64,000 nucleotides of DNA from CAZJKE01 sp964546585 (GTDB lineage: Bacteria > Planctomycetota > Phycisphaerae > Phycisphaerales > SM1A02), in contig CAZJKE010000001.1 of NCBI GenBank assembly GCA_964546585.1, positions 1 through 64,000 of the forward strand, read 5' to 3'. Under the pieces are notes generated by a model. That model did not search any database. It was given only the letters and a program-made list of their open reading frames with translations, and was not told the DNA's origin. Positions 34,277-43,592 of this stretch are shown here, piece by piece. Both the position numbers and the translations under genes were made by a program. Each line of letters opens with the position of its first letter. The first letter of the stretch is position 1.

Positions 34277-35432
34277 TGCTTACCAACGCGATCATGGCGA
34301 AGACCACGGCGGCTACCCAGAATCGGACCACGACCTGCGACTCCGACCATCCTTTCAAGTGGAAATGATGATGGATCGGCGTGCAGCCGAATATCCGTTT
34401 GCCACCAGTCATTCGGAACCATCCGACCTGCAGGATGACGCTGCCTATTTCAACAACGAAGACACCGCCGATCAGAATCAACAGGAACTCCTCGCGAATG
34501 ATGACTGCGATGGCGGCCAACCCACCGCCAAGTGGGAGCGAGCCCGTGTCGCCCATGAAGACCTGCGCAGGCTTGCAGTTGAACCAAAGGAAGCCAAGGC
34601 AGGCACCGGCCATGGCACCGGCAACGATCATCAATTCGGCGGCGCCGTCAACAAACGGAAGAAGGAGGTGCCCCGCCAGATCCGATGAGCCGGCTATGTT
34701 GCAGAGCACCATCATGGCGAACGATGCGATCATGACGGTGCCGGGCGCAAGCCCATCGAGCCCGTCGGTGATGTTGACTGCGTTGGCAAACCCGCTCACC
34801 ATCACGATGGCAAGCGTGATAAACGCTCCCGCGGAGAGAACGATCAGCGTGGGCGCGACTGTGAGGGTTTCGGTGCCAGGCACATAGGTTCGCATGAAGG
34901 GCAGCGTCAGCGATCTTGCTGCCTCGCTGTCGCCTGCGAGTTGCCAGGCAAAGAGTCCGATGACTGCCCCGAGCCCGACCTGAAACAGCATCTTTTCCCA
35001 TCGGTACAGGCCGTCTCGGGACCCAGGGGTTCGGCGAGCGGCGGTGAGTTTCAGCCAGTCGTCCGCTGCACCGAGGCCGCCGAGAACCAGGAAGGTGATC
35101 AGCAGCAGGTGCACATAGCGATTTGTCATGTCGGCAAGCAGCGCGGTCGAGATCATGATCGCCGCCACCAGCAGCACGCCGCCCATGGTTGGCGTATTGC
35201 TCTTCTCGGCCATCAGCGTGTTGATGTCTACCTGATTGAACTCCGGAACATCACCGATCTTCATGCGCACGAGCCAGCGAATCGTCCGCTTGCCGAACAC
35301 CATGACGATCAGGAACGCCAGAATCACTGCGGCGAAGGCCCTGAACTCCCGCTGGTACAGGACCTGGAGCATCCAGTAGAGGCCGGCCTCGTCAAGCCAC
35401 GAATCACAGAGTTGCAGCAGGTTGTAGAGCAT
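34263..35432 (-). CDS. mraY: Phospho-N-acetylmuramoyl-pentapeptide-transferase MraY
   Basis: MraY transfers phospho-MurNAc-pentapeptide to undecaprenyl phosphate, making lipid I in the inner membrane. The 389-residue protein has about ten helices. T-P-T-M-G-G, D-D-W (the Asp-rich motif G-A-A-D-D-W-L-K), N-A-V-N-I-T-D-G-L-D-G-L-A, F-M-G-D-T-G-S-L, and P-I-H-H-H-F-H are all conserved. It lies 20 bp downstream of murF and ends a minus-strand operon. Its 3' end overlaps the convergent rluD by 14 bp. Presence with murE and murF indicates a normal peptidoglycan pathway. Confidence 0.97.
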   Translation of the reverse strand: MLYNLLQLCDSWLDEAGLYWMLQVLYQREFRAFAAVILAFLIVMVFGKRTIRWLVRMKIGDVPEFNQVDINTLMAEKSNTPTMGGVLLVAAIMISTALLADMTNRYVHLLLITFLVLGGLGAADDWLKLTAARRTPGSRDGLYRWEKMLFQVGLGAVIGLFAWQLAGDSEAARSLTLPFMRTYVPGTETLTVAPTLIVLSAGAFITLAIVMVSGFANAVNITDGLDGLAPGTVMIASFAMMVLCNIAGSSDLAGHLLLPFVDGAAELMIVAGAMAGACLGFLWFNCKPAQVFMGDTGSLPLGGGLAAIAVIIREEFLLILIGGVFVVEIGSVILQVGWFRMTGGKRIFGCTPIHHHFHLKGWSESQVVVRFWVAAVVFAMIALVSIKLR

Positions 35433-35452
35433 GTCCGCCTGTCTATCGTCCG

Positions 35453-36745
35453 TCAGTCGCTTCCAACTTGCGTCCGCTGTCGAGCCAGCGATTCCATGAC
35501 TCGTTCCAACTCCAAACCGCGGGACCCTTTCAGAAGGACCCGATCGCCCGGCTTCAAGTGATCGGCGAGTCGGCGCATGGCTGCGTCGCTTGGATTCGCC
35601 TCATACACATCCGCACCGCTGGCCGCATGCCGCATGTTGTCTCCTACGAGCATGACAAGGTCGAAGGCGTACCGCTGAAAGTCGTCTGCCAGCGCAGCGT
35701 GCGCGTCGGCGGCGGCTGGACCGAGTTCCAGCATGTCGCCGAGAATGACAACGCGGCGGCGGTCGCCAGTCTCCGCAGCAGCGAACGCCGCCAAGGAAGC
35801 TGCCATCGAGAGCGGGTTGGCGTTGTAGGCGTCGTCCACAATCTCAATACCTGCAATGTGGCAGACCGTCCCCCTGCCTGGAAGTGGGTCACAGGACGCT
35901 GCTGCTGCATGAAGATCCGCCATGTCGAATTCCACTGCCATCGATTGAAGCACGGTAGCGGCGGCGGCTACAGCCAGTTCGACATTGATCTCGTTGTGCC
36001 GACCCGAGGCCGCCCCGGGCACGCCAACTGACTGCAATGGGGCACGAAGCGGGACGCTGGCAAGATCAATGTCCTCCGGGACGATGACCACTCCGTCAGC
36101 CTTGACCGCCGAGAGGAGTTGCCCCTTCTCGTGAAGGATGTTGCGGACAGTGCCGAACCCCTCCAGATGCGCCGGACCGATAGCGGTAAGGACTGCAACA
36201 TGCGGCGAAATCAAGTCAGCAAGCGGCGCGATTTCACCGCGGGCATTTGCGCCGACCTCCACGACCACGACGTGGGCGTTGCCGGCGCCGAGGAATGTCA
36301 ATGGAACACCGAGGTCATTATTGAAACTGCCCGGTGACACATGGACGGCGTCGTCACCGAGCACAGAACGAAGCACCGCGCCGGTGAGTTCCTTTGTCGT
36401 AGTCTTTCCCGCGGAGCCGGTAATGGCGATGATTCTGGCACTTGTGCCCACTCGCCACGCCTTGCCGGCGGCGAGAAGGGCACGGCGACAATCCTGCACC
36501 AACAGGACGCCAGGGCCAGGTGGAACATCCACCTCCCGTTCCACTACGACTGCTGCGCAGTTGCCTCTCGCTGCCGAGCCGAGGAAGTCGTGTCCGTCGG
36601 CTTGTGAGCCGACCATGGCAAAGAAGGCCTTGCCTGCCACATCCCGCCTCGTATCAATTTCGGCTCCTCGTATCGTGGAAGTTGCTCTTCGGAGCCACGT
36701 TCCGCCGACCGCGACCCCCAACTCGTCGCAATTGAGCACGCTCAC
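35453..36745 (-). CDS. murF: UDP-MurNAc-tripeptide--D-alanyl-D-alanine ligase MurF
   Basis: MurF adds D-Ala-D-Ala to UDP-MurNAc-tripeptide with ATP. The 430-residue protein carries the P-loop T-G-S-A-G-K-T-T-T-K-E (about 109-118). N-N-D-L-G-V-P-L follows, then E-V-G-A-N and D-D-A-Y-N-A-N-P, all MurF signatures. The GTG start overlaps the murE stop (GTGA), coupling the two ligases. mraY follows after 20 bp. Confidence 0.96.
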   Translation of the reverse strand: MSVLNCDELGVAVGGTWLRRATSTIRGAEIDTRRDVAGKAFFAMVGSQADGHDFLGSAARGNCAAVVVEREVDVPPGPGVLLVQDCRRALLAAGKAWRVGTSARIIAITGSAGKTTTKELTGAVLRSVLGDDAVHVSPGSFNNDLGVPLTFLGAGNAHVVVVEVGANARGEIAPLADLISPHVAVLTAIGPAHLEGFGTVRNILHEKGQLLSAVKADGVVIVPEDIDLASVPLRAPLQSVGVPGAASGRHNEINVELAVAAAATVLQSMAVEFDMADLHAAAASCDPLPGRGTVCHIAGIEIVDDAYNANPLSMAASLAAFAAAETGDRRRVVILGDMLELGPAAADAHAALADDFQRYAFDLVMLVGDNMRHAASGADVYEANPSDAAMRRLADHLKPGDRVLLKGSRGLELERVMESLARQRTQVGSD

Positions 36746-38217
36746 AGAGAACTCTCGCGGCGGCGTTGCAATGCAGCAATCGCCACGGCTTGATCATCGA
36801 ACTCCACTACTTCAGCTGCGAAGATCTGGGTTCGCTCGTGCCCTTTGCCAGCGATGATGACGACATCACAAGCCTCCGCTTCCTCAATAGCCCTGCCGAT
36901 GGCTTCGCGGCGGTCGACGATTCGCTGCACGCGGCGGCCGCAGTCCGGCGGCACGCCGTCAAGCACCTGATCGAGAATGGCGTTGGGGTCCTCGCTGCGT
37001 GGATTGTCGCTGGTTGCATACACAGCGTCGGCCAACTGGGCGGCGATGCGGCCCATTCTCGGCCTCTTGCCTCGATCTCGATCGCCGCCACACCCGAACA
37101 CAATGCGGAGCCGCCCCTGAGAGGGAACCATGGGCCGCACGGCTTCAAGAACATGTTCCAACGCATCATCGGTATGGGCGAAGTCGACCAGCACGCGAGG
37201 GCCGTCTGCTTCGATCATCTGCAGTCGGCCGGGTGGCGGAGTCGCTGTTGCCAGAGCTGCTGCAATCGCCGCATCGCTCACCCCGAACTCCCAGGCGGCG
37301 ACGGTGGCTTGCAGGGCATTGATGGCATTGTGCGGGCCGATCAACGGAAGGTGCGTGGACATCGTGCCCCACGGGCCGTGCAGGCGAATGTTCGACCCGG
37401 CGAGAGATTGCGATTCGACTTCTACCCACGCCGCGGCTGCATCGCTCTCGAGCCGGCATGATGTCACAGGGGCTGTGGCATGGTCGGCAACTCTCCATCC
37501 CACAGGATCATCCATGTTGATAATCGCGTGGCCGTGGACACTGTCGAACAACCGCAACTTTGCCCGCAGATATGCATCGATCGACCCGTGGTAGTCCATG
37601 TGATCGCCCGAGAGATTGGTGTAGATGCCGGTGTCGAATTGGAGGCCGGCGGTGCGACCTTGATCGAGTGCGTGGCTGGAACACTCCATGACAGCAGCGC
37701 CGCAACCATTGGCAACCATCTTCCCGAGCCTCCTGCTCACTTCGCAGAATCCGGGTGTGGTGAGCGTCGCAGCATGTTGGTCGTCGCCGTCGCTGCAGGC
37801 GATCGTCGTCAACATGCCGCACTTGGTACCGGTGGACGTGAGGATGTGGTGGGTCAGCCAAGCCACGGTCGTCTTGCCATTGGTTCCTGTCACGCCGATC
37901 AGATGGAGTGTGTTGGAGGGACTGCCGTGAAACTTCTCTGCCACGGCCGCGCCAACGCTGGTGGGATCGTGCGCGTGAACGATGGTCGTCCCGTTCAGAC
38001 TGGTTGAATCAGGGGTGCAGATGATTGCTGCAGCGCCGCGCGAGACCGCATCGGCGATGAAGACCCGCCCGTCCCTGCGTGCGCCGCTGCGCGCGATGAA
38101 CACCGCCCCGGGCGTCACATGTTCTGAGTGGTCCACGACATCCGTGACAGTCGTGCCGTCAGATCCCTGATGCGTCCGTGCATCCAGCCCTGCAATGAGC
38201 GAACCAATCGTCTCCAT
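36742..38217 (-). CDS. murE: UDP-MurNAc-L-Ala-D-Glu ligase MurE (probably meso-diaminopimelate-adding)
   Basis: MurE adds the third amino acid to the peptidoglycan stem. The 491-residue protein has G-T-N-G-K-T-T (111-117), the T-T-P and S-S-H-A-L motifs, and S-D-N-P-R-S-E near residue 400. The D-N-P-R form of the last motif is typical of enzymes that add meso-diaminopimelate rather than lysine. The ATG at 38217 is preferred over upstream in-frame codons because it gives the family N-terminus. The gene is 64 bp after queA, the widest gap in this operon, so an internal promoter is possible. Confidence 0.94.
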   Translation of the reverse strand: METIGSLIAGLDARTHQGSDGTTVTDVVDHSEHVTPGAVFIARSGARRDGRVFIADAVSRGAAAIICTPDSTSLNGTTIVHAHDPTSVGAAVAEKFHGSPSNTLHLIGVTGTNGKTTVAWLTHHILTSTGTKCGMLTTIACSDGDDQHAATLTTPGFCEVSRRLGKMVANGCGAAVMECSSHALDQGRTAGLQFDTGIYTNLSGDHMDYHGSIDAYLRAKLRLFDSVHGHAIINMDDPVGWRVADHATAPVTSCRLESDAAAAWVEVESQSLAGSNIRLHGPWGTMSTHLPLIGPHNAINALQATVAAWEFGVSDAAIAAALATATPPPGRLQMIEADGPRVLVDFAHTDDALEHVLEAVRPMVPSQGRLRIVFGCGGDRDRGKRPRMGRIAAQLADAVYATSDNPRSEDPNAILDQVLDGVPPDCGRRVQRIVDRREAIGRAIEEAEACDVVIIAGKGHERTQIFAAEVVEFDDQAVAIAALQRRRESSL

Positions 38218-38281
38218 CCCTGTACCCACAGCATACCCGACGCTTCCAAGACGCCGCACTCAATTCTGGCTGTCACCTTGT

Positions 38282-39346
38282 CTAGGCGATGAGCATGGCG
38301 TCGCCGTAACTGTAGAAGCGGTAGTTGGCGGCGATGGCTGCAGCGTAGGCGGCGCGGAGCGGCTGGATGCCGATCATGGCAGCGACCAGGGCAAGGAGTG
38401 TGGACCTGGGGAGATGAAAATTGGTCAGGAGACCGTCAATCAGCCGGAACTCCCAGGGCGGGGCGATCAGCAGTTCAGTCACTCCGCAGAGCCCGCCCGA
38501 ATTCGGCCACGATGGGAGCGGTGGCAGCGATTCGAGAGCTCTCACCACTGTGGTCCCAACTGCAATGACCCGGCGGCCCTCCTCACGAGCGGTCGCGATC
38601 GCATCCAGAGCCCTCTGCGACACGGCCCATGCCTCGCTGTGCATCCTGTGATCTTCAATTCGATCGGCGGTGATGGGCCGGAAAGTTCCCGCACCGACAT
38701 GCAGCGTAATCGCAGCGCGGGCAATGCCGCGGTCATCAAGTGCCTGCAAGAGTGGCTGGTCAAAGTGCAGGCCAGCAGTCGGCGCCGCCACCGACCTTCG
38801 CTGCAGCGGGTCAGCGTAGACCGTTTCGTACCGCCTCCGATCCTCACCATCGTCAAACACTCGCTCCTCTCGCGCCCGGCGGATATATGGGGGTAGCGGA
38901 GTCGATCCGATTTCGCCGAGCACCACCTCCGCATCGGCGTCAGCAGAACAGGTGCACACCCACGAACCCTGCCGTTTCTCATCCAGCCGCAGTTCGACCC
39001 CTCCAAGTTCCACAACGGCTCCGACCCGAAGACGACCATTGCTTTGGAGCAGGACGACCCACCCACCGCTGGCCTCCTGCGAAAGAAACAAACCCTCTAC
39101 ACGCCCCCCGCTGTCCGCCCGCCGCCCGATAAACCGAGCCGGCAGAACCGCCGTTTCGTTCACTACCAGCAAGTCGCCGGGCTGGAGAAGCATTGGGAGA
39201 TCCCGCACCACATGGTGGCCTCGCAGCACCCCGCCGCGGTCAAGCAACAGCAGCCTCGCGTCCGATCGCCGTCGCGCCGGCTCGGTGGCAATGAGCCTCG
39301 CCGGCAGGTCGTAGTCAAGATCCGCTACGGCCAGTGCCTCGCTCAT
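38282..39346 (-). CDS. queA: tRNA S-adenosylmethionine:ribosyltransferase-isomerase QueA
   Basis: QueA moves the ribosyl part of SAM onto 7-aminomethyl-7-deazaguanine in tRNA, making epoxyqueuosine. The ATG at 39346 gives 354 residues, normal for the family. D-Y-D-L-P-x-x-L-I-A opens the protein, then G-D-L-L-V-V-N, Y-x-T-V-Y-A, and A-A-P-T-A-G-L-H-F. H-V-G-A-G-T-F-R-P and N-F-H-L-P-R-S-T-L complete the set. The frame is open farther upstream, but the start overlaps the stop of the previous gene (ATGA). Confidence 0.96.
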   Translation of the reverse strand: MSEALAVADLDYDLPARLIATEPARRRSDARLLLLDRGGVLRGHHVVRDLPMLLQPGDLLVVNETAVLPARFIGRRADSGGRVEGLFLSQEASGGWVVLLQSNGRLRVGAVVELGGVELRLDEKRQGSWVCTCSADADAEVVLGEIGSTPLPPYIRRAREERVFDDGEDRRRYETVYADPLQRRSVAAPTAGLHFDQPLLQALDDRGIARAAITLHVGAGTFRPITADRIEDHRMHSEAWAVSQRALDAIATAREEGRRVIAVGTTVVRALESLPPLPSWPNSGGLCGVTELLIAPPWEFRLIDGLLTNFHLPRSTLLALVAAMIGIQPLRAAYAAAIAANYRFYSYGDAMLIA

Positions 39347-39849
39347 ACGATTACCGCGGATTCGGGCAAATACGCAACCAGGACATCCGGCACACGTCGC
39401 AGACCTCTTCGCAAGGCCTTGCCCACGGAATACCGAAGGGCATTGTCTCGCCTCCTCAACACGCGATCGGTTACCGAGAACCCATTCGCCTCCATCGCCT
39501 GAAGCGACCACGCCCACGCATGGTATTCCTCAAGACATCGAGGTCGATACACCCTGAAGCCAATGGCATGATGGCCGACCTCATGAAGAAAGACCGAGCA
39601 ACTCACCGGTCCGCGCGGATACGGCGCCTCGATCATCCGGCTTACGCCCCCATGTCGATCGTGAAGTTCCCACGCACACCCGCTGGTGCTTGATCTCCAT
39701 CGCAAGACTCGAATGCCATAGGTCGCCTTCATCTGTGCAACCAATGCGTCATAGCGGCGCTGCATGGGCCGTTTGCGCGGCCCGGTACTCACCACCTCAT
39801 CAGGCCGCCGTCGCAAGAGGTCCCAAAGGCCCAGACGCGGTGCTTTCAT
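39343..39849 (-). CDS. Small HExxH protein of unknown function between fmt and queA
   Basis: This 168-residue protein is not recognised beyond a zincin-like motif, F-L-H-E-V-G-H-H-A-I-G-F, at about residue 90. The rest is rich in Arg, Trp and Tyr (Y-H-A-W-A-W-S-L-Q-A-M-E-A). There is no signal peptide, so it should be cytoplasmic. Both ends overlap neighbours by ATGA (fmt upstream, queA downstream), so its synthesis is coupled to formylation and tRNA modification enzymes. It could be a small metallopeptidase or a zinc-binding factor that acts on nascent chains. No third metal ligand can be assigned with certainty. Confidence 0.7.
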   Translation of the reverse strand: MKAPRLGLWDLLRRRPDEVVSTGPRKRPMQRRYDALVAQMKATYGIRVLRWRSSTSGCAWELHDRHGGVSRMIEAPYPRGPVSCSVFLHEVGHHAIGFRVYRPRCLEEYHAWAWSLQAMEANGFSVTDRVLRRRDNALRYSVGKALRRGLRRVPDVLVAYLPESAVIV

Positions 39850-40754
39850 CCAACAGCCTCGCATTGCGATCCATCCTCTACCGGATGGCCGACGATGAAC
39901 GATTGCCAGTCCATGCTCCGACCGCCAGCGGGCTGAAGTTCAAGAATGCGAACCGAGCCCTGTCGGACGCCAATCAATCCATCTCTCCCCACCTCACCGA
40001 GTCTTGCAGAGCCTTCGGCCGACGCCTCCGCCCGAAGCAACTTGCAGTCCACGCCATCGAGTTTCACATGACAACCCGGCCATGGAGAGAGCCCTCGAAT
40101 CCGGGCCGCCACCTCCGCCGCTGCACGGGAGAAGTCGAGCTTTGCATTGGCCCTGGACAGTTTCGCCGCCTTGGTGACTGCGGATGCGTCCTGCGGCCGA
40201 GGCATGAGGCAGCCTCGCTCGTGATCCCGCAGCACGGCCATGATCAAATCCGGCCCGCTCGCCGCAAGCCGGTCGTGCAATTCTCCGGCGGTTTCGAGCG
40301 GGCCGATCGGCGTGGACTCCTGCGCAAGAATCTCACCGGCATCCATTCTGTCTGCAAGCGTGATGACGCTATTGCCCGTTTCCGCGTCCCCCGCCATGAT
40401 CGCCCAGTTGATCGGCGCGGCGCCGCGCCACCGAGGCAGCAATGACGCATGCAGGTTGATGGCGAGGCGATCGCCAATGAACTCTTCCGAAAGTTTCTGA
40501 CCAAAGGCGATGACCACTAATACATCCGGATGCAGGGCATCCACCAACGCCGCGTCCGCGTTGATGTCGCCGCTCTCGATCAGCGGAATGTCCGCGTCAG
40601 CGGCCCACGATGCAATCGGTGTCGGCGTGACCTTGCGATTCCGTCCCCGCGGCCGCGGTGGTTGGGAGCCCACGCCAACGACCTCCAACTCACTCCAAAG
40701 CCTCCTCAGCGTGGGCAACCCGAATTCGCTCGAGCCAAGAAAAAACACACGCAT
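39846..40754 (-). CDS. fmt: Methionyl-tRNA formyltransferase Fmt
   Basis: Fmt formylates initiator Met-tRNA with 10-formyltetrahydrofolate. The 302-residue protein has the Rossmann start (R-V-F-F-L-G-S-S-E-F-G-L-P-T-L), the catalytic loop N-L-H-A-S-L-L-P-R-W-R-G-A-A-P-I, and D-R-M-D-A-G-E-I-L. The C-terminal tRNA-binding domain includes A-R-I-R-G-L-S-P-W-P-G. ATG 40754 lies 5 nt after def, the classic def-fmt order. A GTG one codon upstream is also in frame. Confidence 0.95.
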   Translation of the reverse strand: MRVFFLGSSEFGLPTLRRLWSELEVVGVGSQPPRPRGRNRKVTPTPIASWAADADIPLIESGDINADAALVDALHPDVLVVIAFGQKLSEEFIGDRLAINLHASLLPRWRGAAPINWAIMAGDAETGNSVITLADRMDAGEILAQESTPIGPLETAGELHDRLAASGPDLIMAVLRDHERGCLMPRPQDASAVTKAAKLSRANAKLDFSRAAAEVAARIRGLSPWPGCHVKLDGVDCKLLRAEASAEGSARLGEVGRDGLIGVRQGSVRILELQPAGGRSMDWQSFIVGHPVEDGSQCEAVG

Positions 40755-40759
40755 CACAA

Positions 40760-41266
40760 TCAGGCCTCGCGCTCAAGCGATCGCAGTTGCCTGCGATTCG
40801 CAAGACGATCCATCGGGCCCATACGGTCAATGATCAGTACGCCATCAAGATGATCCCGCTCGTGCTGCCAGACCCTCCCCATGAAATCGTCAGCCACTTC
40901 CTCATGCACATTCCCAGACAAGTCCAGCGACCGCATGACAACGGAGACCGGACGCGCCACATCCACCCTGACACCCGGCAGGCTCAGGCAGCCCTCTTCG
41001 TTCACCTCCACCGCGGGATGGAGCACCTCGATCACCGGGTTGACCCGGACAAGATCCTCCTCCTCACCGCGGGTGACAAAGACCCGCCACGGCAGGCCGA
41101 CTTGAGGCGCCGCGAGCCCAATTCCCTCATGTTCGTGCATCAAATCAATCATGGTTCTCGCAACCGCCGCCACCTGCGCGTCGCTTGGGTCAACGTCTAC
41201 ACAGGACTGCCGCAGAGCCTTCGCGGGATAGATCAACAACTTCAGGAGCGCAGGATCAACGGGCAT
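40760..41266 (-). CDS. def: Peptide deformylase Def
   Basis: Def removes the formyl group from nascent proteins. The 168-residue protein has all three motifs: G-I-G-L-A-A-P-Q-V-G, E-G-C-L-S-L-P-G, and Q-H-E-R-D-H-L-D-G. Cys and the two His bind the metal and Glu is catalytic. The third motif reads H-E-R-D-H where many enzymes have H-E-x-D-H, so it is intact. It is the first gene of a seven-gene minus-strand operon (def, fmt, HExxH protein, queA, murE, murF, mraY). Confidence 0.96.
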   Translation of the reverse strand: MPVDPALLKLLIYPAKALRQSCVDVDPSDAQVAAVARTMIDLMHEHEGIGLAAPQVGLPWRVFVTRGEEEDLVRVNPVIEVLHPAVEVNEEGCLSLPGVRVDVARPVSVVMRSLDLSGNVHEEVADDFMGRVWQHERDHLDGVLIIDRMGPMDRLANRRQLRSLEREA

Positions 41267-41344
41267 CGCCCTATGCTACCGTCCGTTGACCCGGGGCCAA
41301 GTTCGTCGTACCGTGGGCGTCCGCAAACGCATTGGAGTTGATTC

Positions 41345-42805
41345 GTGGCAATCTTCGGCAAGAAGAAGACAGGTGACATTGAGGCCCCATTCATGCCGCA
41401 GCCGGACAAGGCTCGCGCTTGGTTTGAGCGCGCCCGCCAGATGGCGGCTAGTTCAAATTATGAATCTGCATTCGCCTTCTATGCCAACGGTTTCAAACTC
41501 GACCCCACCGATCTCATGCTGCACAACGAGGCATTGGAATTGGCCGGCCGCTACCGCGACGCCGGCGGCGAAGCCGCCACCAGCAAGCAGATCAAGCAGG
41601 TCGACGGCGAAACTGACATCGACCATTTTGTCGCCGCCCTCTTCGCATGGTGGCACGATGCCGCCAATGCCAAATTCGCGATGAAGGCGGTTGCAGCTGC
41701 CGCCGGAGCTGGCCAAGGCGAGTTCGGTTGTGCGATGGCCGATCGGCTCATCGCACTTGCCAGAAGCGGAGACCGAGTTCTTGGCTACAAGGAACTCAAG
41801 CAGCTGATGGAACTCTTCAAGTCGACCGGTGCCTGGAATCAGGCGCTCGCAGTCGGCCAGGCCGCGCTCCGCGCCAAACCAGATGATTCGATCCTCGAAA
41901 AACAGTTGAATGAACTTGCCGCCGAGCGTGCGATGGAAGAGGGTGGCTACAACGAACTCACCGGCGAGGCGGGCCAGTTTCGAAAGTTCGTAAAGGACAT
42001 CGACAAGCAGCGAGAACTCGAAGAGGAGGAATCGCTGGCAGGCGCGGGCGGCAGCCGCGAGCGGGTCATTGAACGAGCGAAGATTGAGTTCGAAGCCAAT
42101 CCCTCGTCGCCCGAGGCCGTCAACAAGTACGCCCAACTCCTTCGAAAACAGGGGACGCCTGAGTCAATCAAACAGTCCATCGAAGTTTTCATGGCCGGCT
42201 TTCGCGAAACTGGTGAATACCGGTTCCGCATGGCCGCGGCCGACCTCAAGATTCAGGCCGCGGCGGATCAGATTCGCCAACTGGAATTGAAGGCGGAACA
42301 GGAACCCGGCGATGAGAGCAGGGAGCGGCTCGCTGCGGCAGAGGCGGAGTTGCTCGGCTTCAAGAAGAAGGAATATGAAGAACGCGCAAGCAAGTATCCG
42401 ACAGATCGCATGATTCGCTTTCAACTTGGCGAGTTGGCCATTGAGGACGGCGATATCAATCTGGCAATGGAGTGCTTCCAGAAGGCCAAGGACGAGCCGC
42501 GGCTTCGCGTGCGGGCCAGCCACGCACTTGGAAACTGTTTCGCCAGAGAAGAGTGGCACACGGAGGCTGTTGCTGAATACAACGAAGCGCTCAAGGCGCT
42601 CGAAGGTGGAGACACCGCCACCGAACTGGCGATTCGTTACGATCTCATGAAGAGCCTCACGAGCAAGGCCGAACGAGACTCCAATGTCGACATGGCGCGG
42701 GAAGCGCTGGACATCTGTTCTTCCATCGCGCGCAAGGACATCACCTATCGCGACATTCGGGATTGCCGCAGACACCTTGACGATCTGGTCAGGAGTCTGG
42801 AGTAG
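41345..42805 (+). CDS. TPR-repeat protein (486 aa), function unknown
   Basis: The protein begins M-A-I-F-G-K-K-K and contains several tetratricopeptide-like helix pairs (W-F-E-R-A-R-Q-M-A, A-F-A-F-Y-A-N-G-F-K-L-D-P; L-A-M-E-C-F-Q-K-A-K; A-V-A-E-Y-N-E-A-L-K-A-L). A charged, coiled-coil-like region occupies about residues 200-350. No signal peptide or membrane helix is present, so it should be cytoplasmic. The GTG start follows GGAG. TPR proteins act as scaffolds; the partner cannot be guessed. It is divergent from def by 78 bp and its 3' end overlaps kdsB by 17 bp. Confidence 0.78.
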   Translation: MAIFGKKKTGDIEAPFMPQPDKARAWFERARQMAASSNYESAFAFYANGFKLDPTDLMLHNEALELAGRYRDAGGEAATSKQIKQVDGETDIDHFVAALFAWWHDAANAKFAMKAVAAAAGAGQGEFGCAMADRLIALARSGDRVLGYKELKQLMELFKSTGAWNQALAVGQAALRAKPDDSILEKQLNELAAERAMEEGGYNELTGEAGQFRKFVKDIDKQRELEEEESLAGAGGSRERVIERAKIEFEANPSSPEAVNKYAQLLRKQGTPESIKQSIEVFMAGFRETGEYRFRMAAADLKIQAAADQIRQLELKAEQEPGDESRERLAAAEAELLGFKKKEYEERASKYPTDRMIRFQLGELAIEDGDINLAMECFQKAKDEPRLRVRASHALGNCFAREEWHTEAVAEYNEALKALEGGDTATELAIRYDLMKSLTSKAERDSNVDMAREALDICSSIARKDITYRDIRDCRRHLDDLVRSLE

Positions 42806-43511
42806 CCCCAGCCTGACGCTTCACAAACGCGGCGTACTGTTCCGGCGTGTCGATGCCACCCTTCTGAGCGCCGACACATGCAACCGCCATGCGATACCCG
42901 TGCCCAATAACACGCAGTTGTTCAAGCCGCTGTCCCATCTCATCACTCGTCGCAGCAAGCGATGCGTACTTCGGCAGGAAGCCCGCTCGATAGACATACA
43001 GGCCCAGGTGGCGCAACTGATCTACACCGTCTTTTTTTTCGCGAGAGAAGTTCGCCGCCTCGCCGCATCCGTCCAGGGTGACCTTGACGACATTGGGGTC
43101 CTCGGACTCGCCCGCCTCCAAGGGGCATGCCGCCGTGGCCATTGGGCACTCCGCGCCCGCAGCGATCAGCGCCGCCACCGACTTGTTGATGACCTCCGGA
43201 TCGAGTTCCGGCTCATCAGCCTGCACATTCACAACGATGTCGCAGTCAAGTGTTGAGACCGCCTCCGTAACCCGGCTGGTGCCATTGGAATGTTCGCCGG
43301 TCATAACCACTTCGACACCGGCTTCACGCACCGCCTCGGCGATCTCTTCAGCATCCGTCGCAACAATGACCCTATCCGCACACGATCGCTCCGCAACGCG
43401 GCATGCATACACAATCAGAGGAATACCCGTTTCGCTGGCGAGGACCTTGCGTGGAAACCGCGTGGACGCCAGCCGTGCCGGAATGACTGCAATGACCGTT
43501 GGCTGCCCCAT
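42789..43511 (-). CDS. kdsB: 3-deoxy-manno-octulosonate cytidylyltransferase KdsB
   Basis: KdsB activates Kdo as CMP-Kdo for lipopolysaccharide core synthesis. The 240-residue protein has I-P-A-R-L-A-S-T-R-F-P-R-K-V-L at its start, H-S-N-G-T-S-R in the middle, and N-V-Q-A-D-E-P-E-L-D. E. coli KdsB reads G-K-P-L and N-V-Q-G-D-E-P at these places, so a few substitutions (Gly to Arg, Gly to Ala) are present. A related ulosonate such as the 8-amino form is possible. ATG 43511 is used because GGGAGA lies 8 nt upstream. It suggests an outer membrane with LPS or another Kdo-containing glycan. Confidence 0.88.
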   Translation of the reverse strand: MGQPTVIAVIPARLASTRFPRKVLASETGIPLIVYACRVAERSCADRVIVATDAEEIAEAVREAGVEVVMTGEHSNGTSRVTEAVSTLDCDIVVNVQADEPELDPEVINKSVAALIAAGAECPMATAACPLEAGESEDPNVVKVTLDGCGEAANFSREKKDGVDQLRHLGLYVYRAGFLPKYASLAATSDEMGQRLEQLRVIGHGYRMAVACVGAQKGGIDTPEQYAAFVKRQAGATPDS

Positions 43512-43592
43512 GGTGGGAGTCTCCCATCTCTCCGCCCCGTTTGCCAGCACAGCGGGGTTGCTGCGGCGTGGCGGCCCGTGCTACACTTGGCC

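Noticed and set aside
43514..43526. TGGGAGTCTCCCA palindrome before kdsB
   Set aside because: The one-base centre cannot form a stable hairpin and the arm is the Shine-Dalgarno itself; an operator is possible but nothing supports it.
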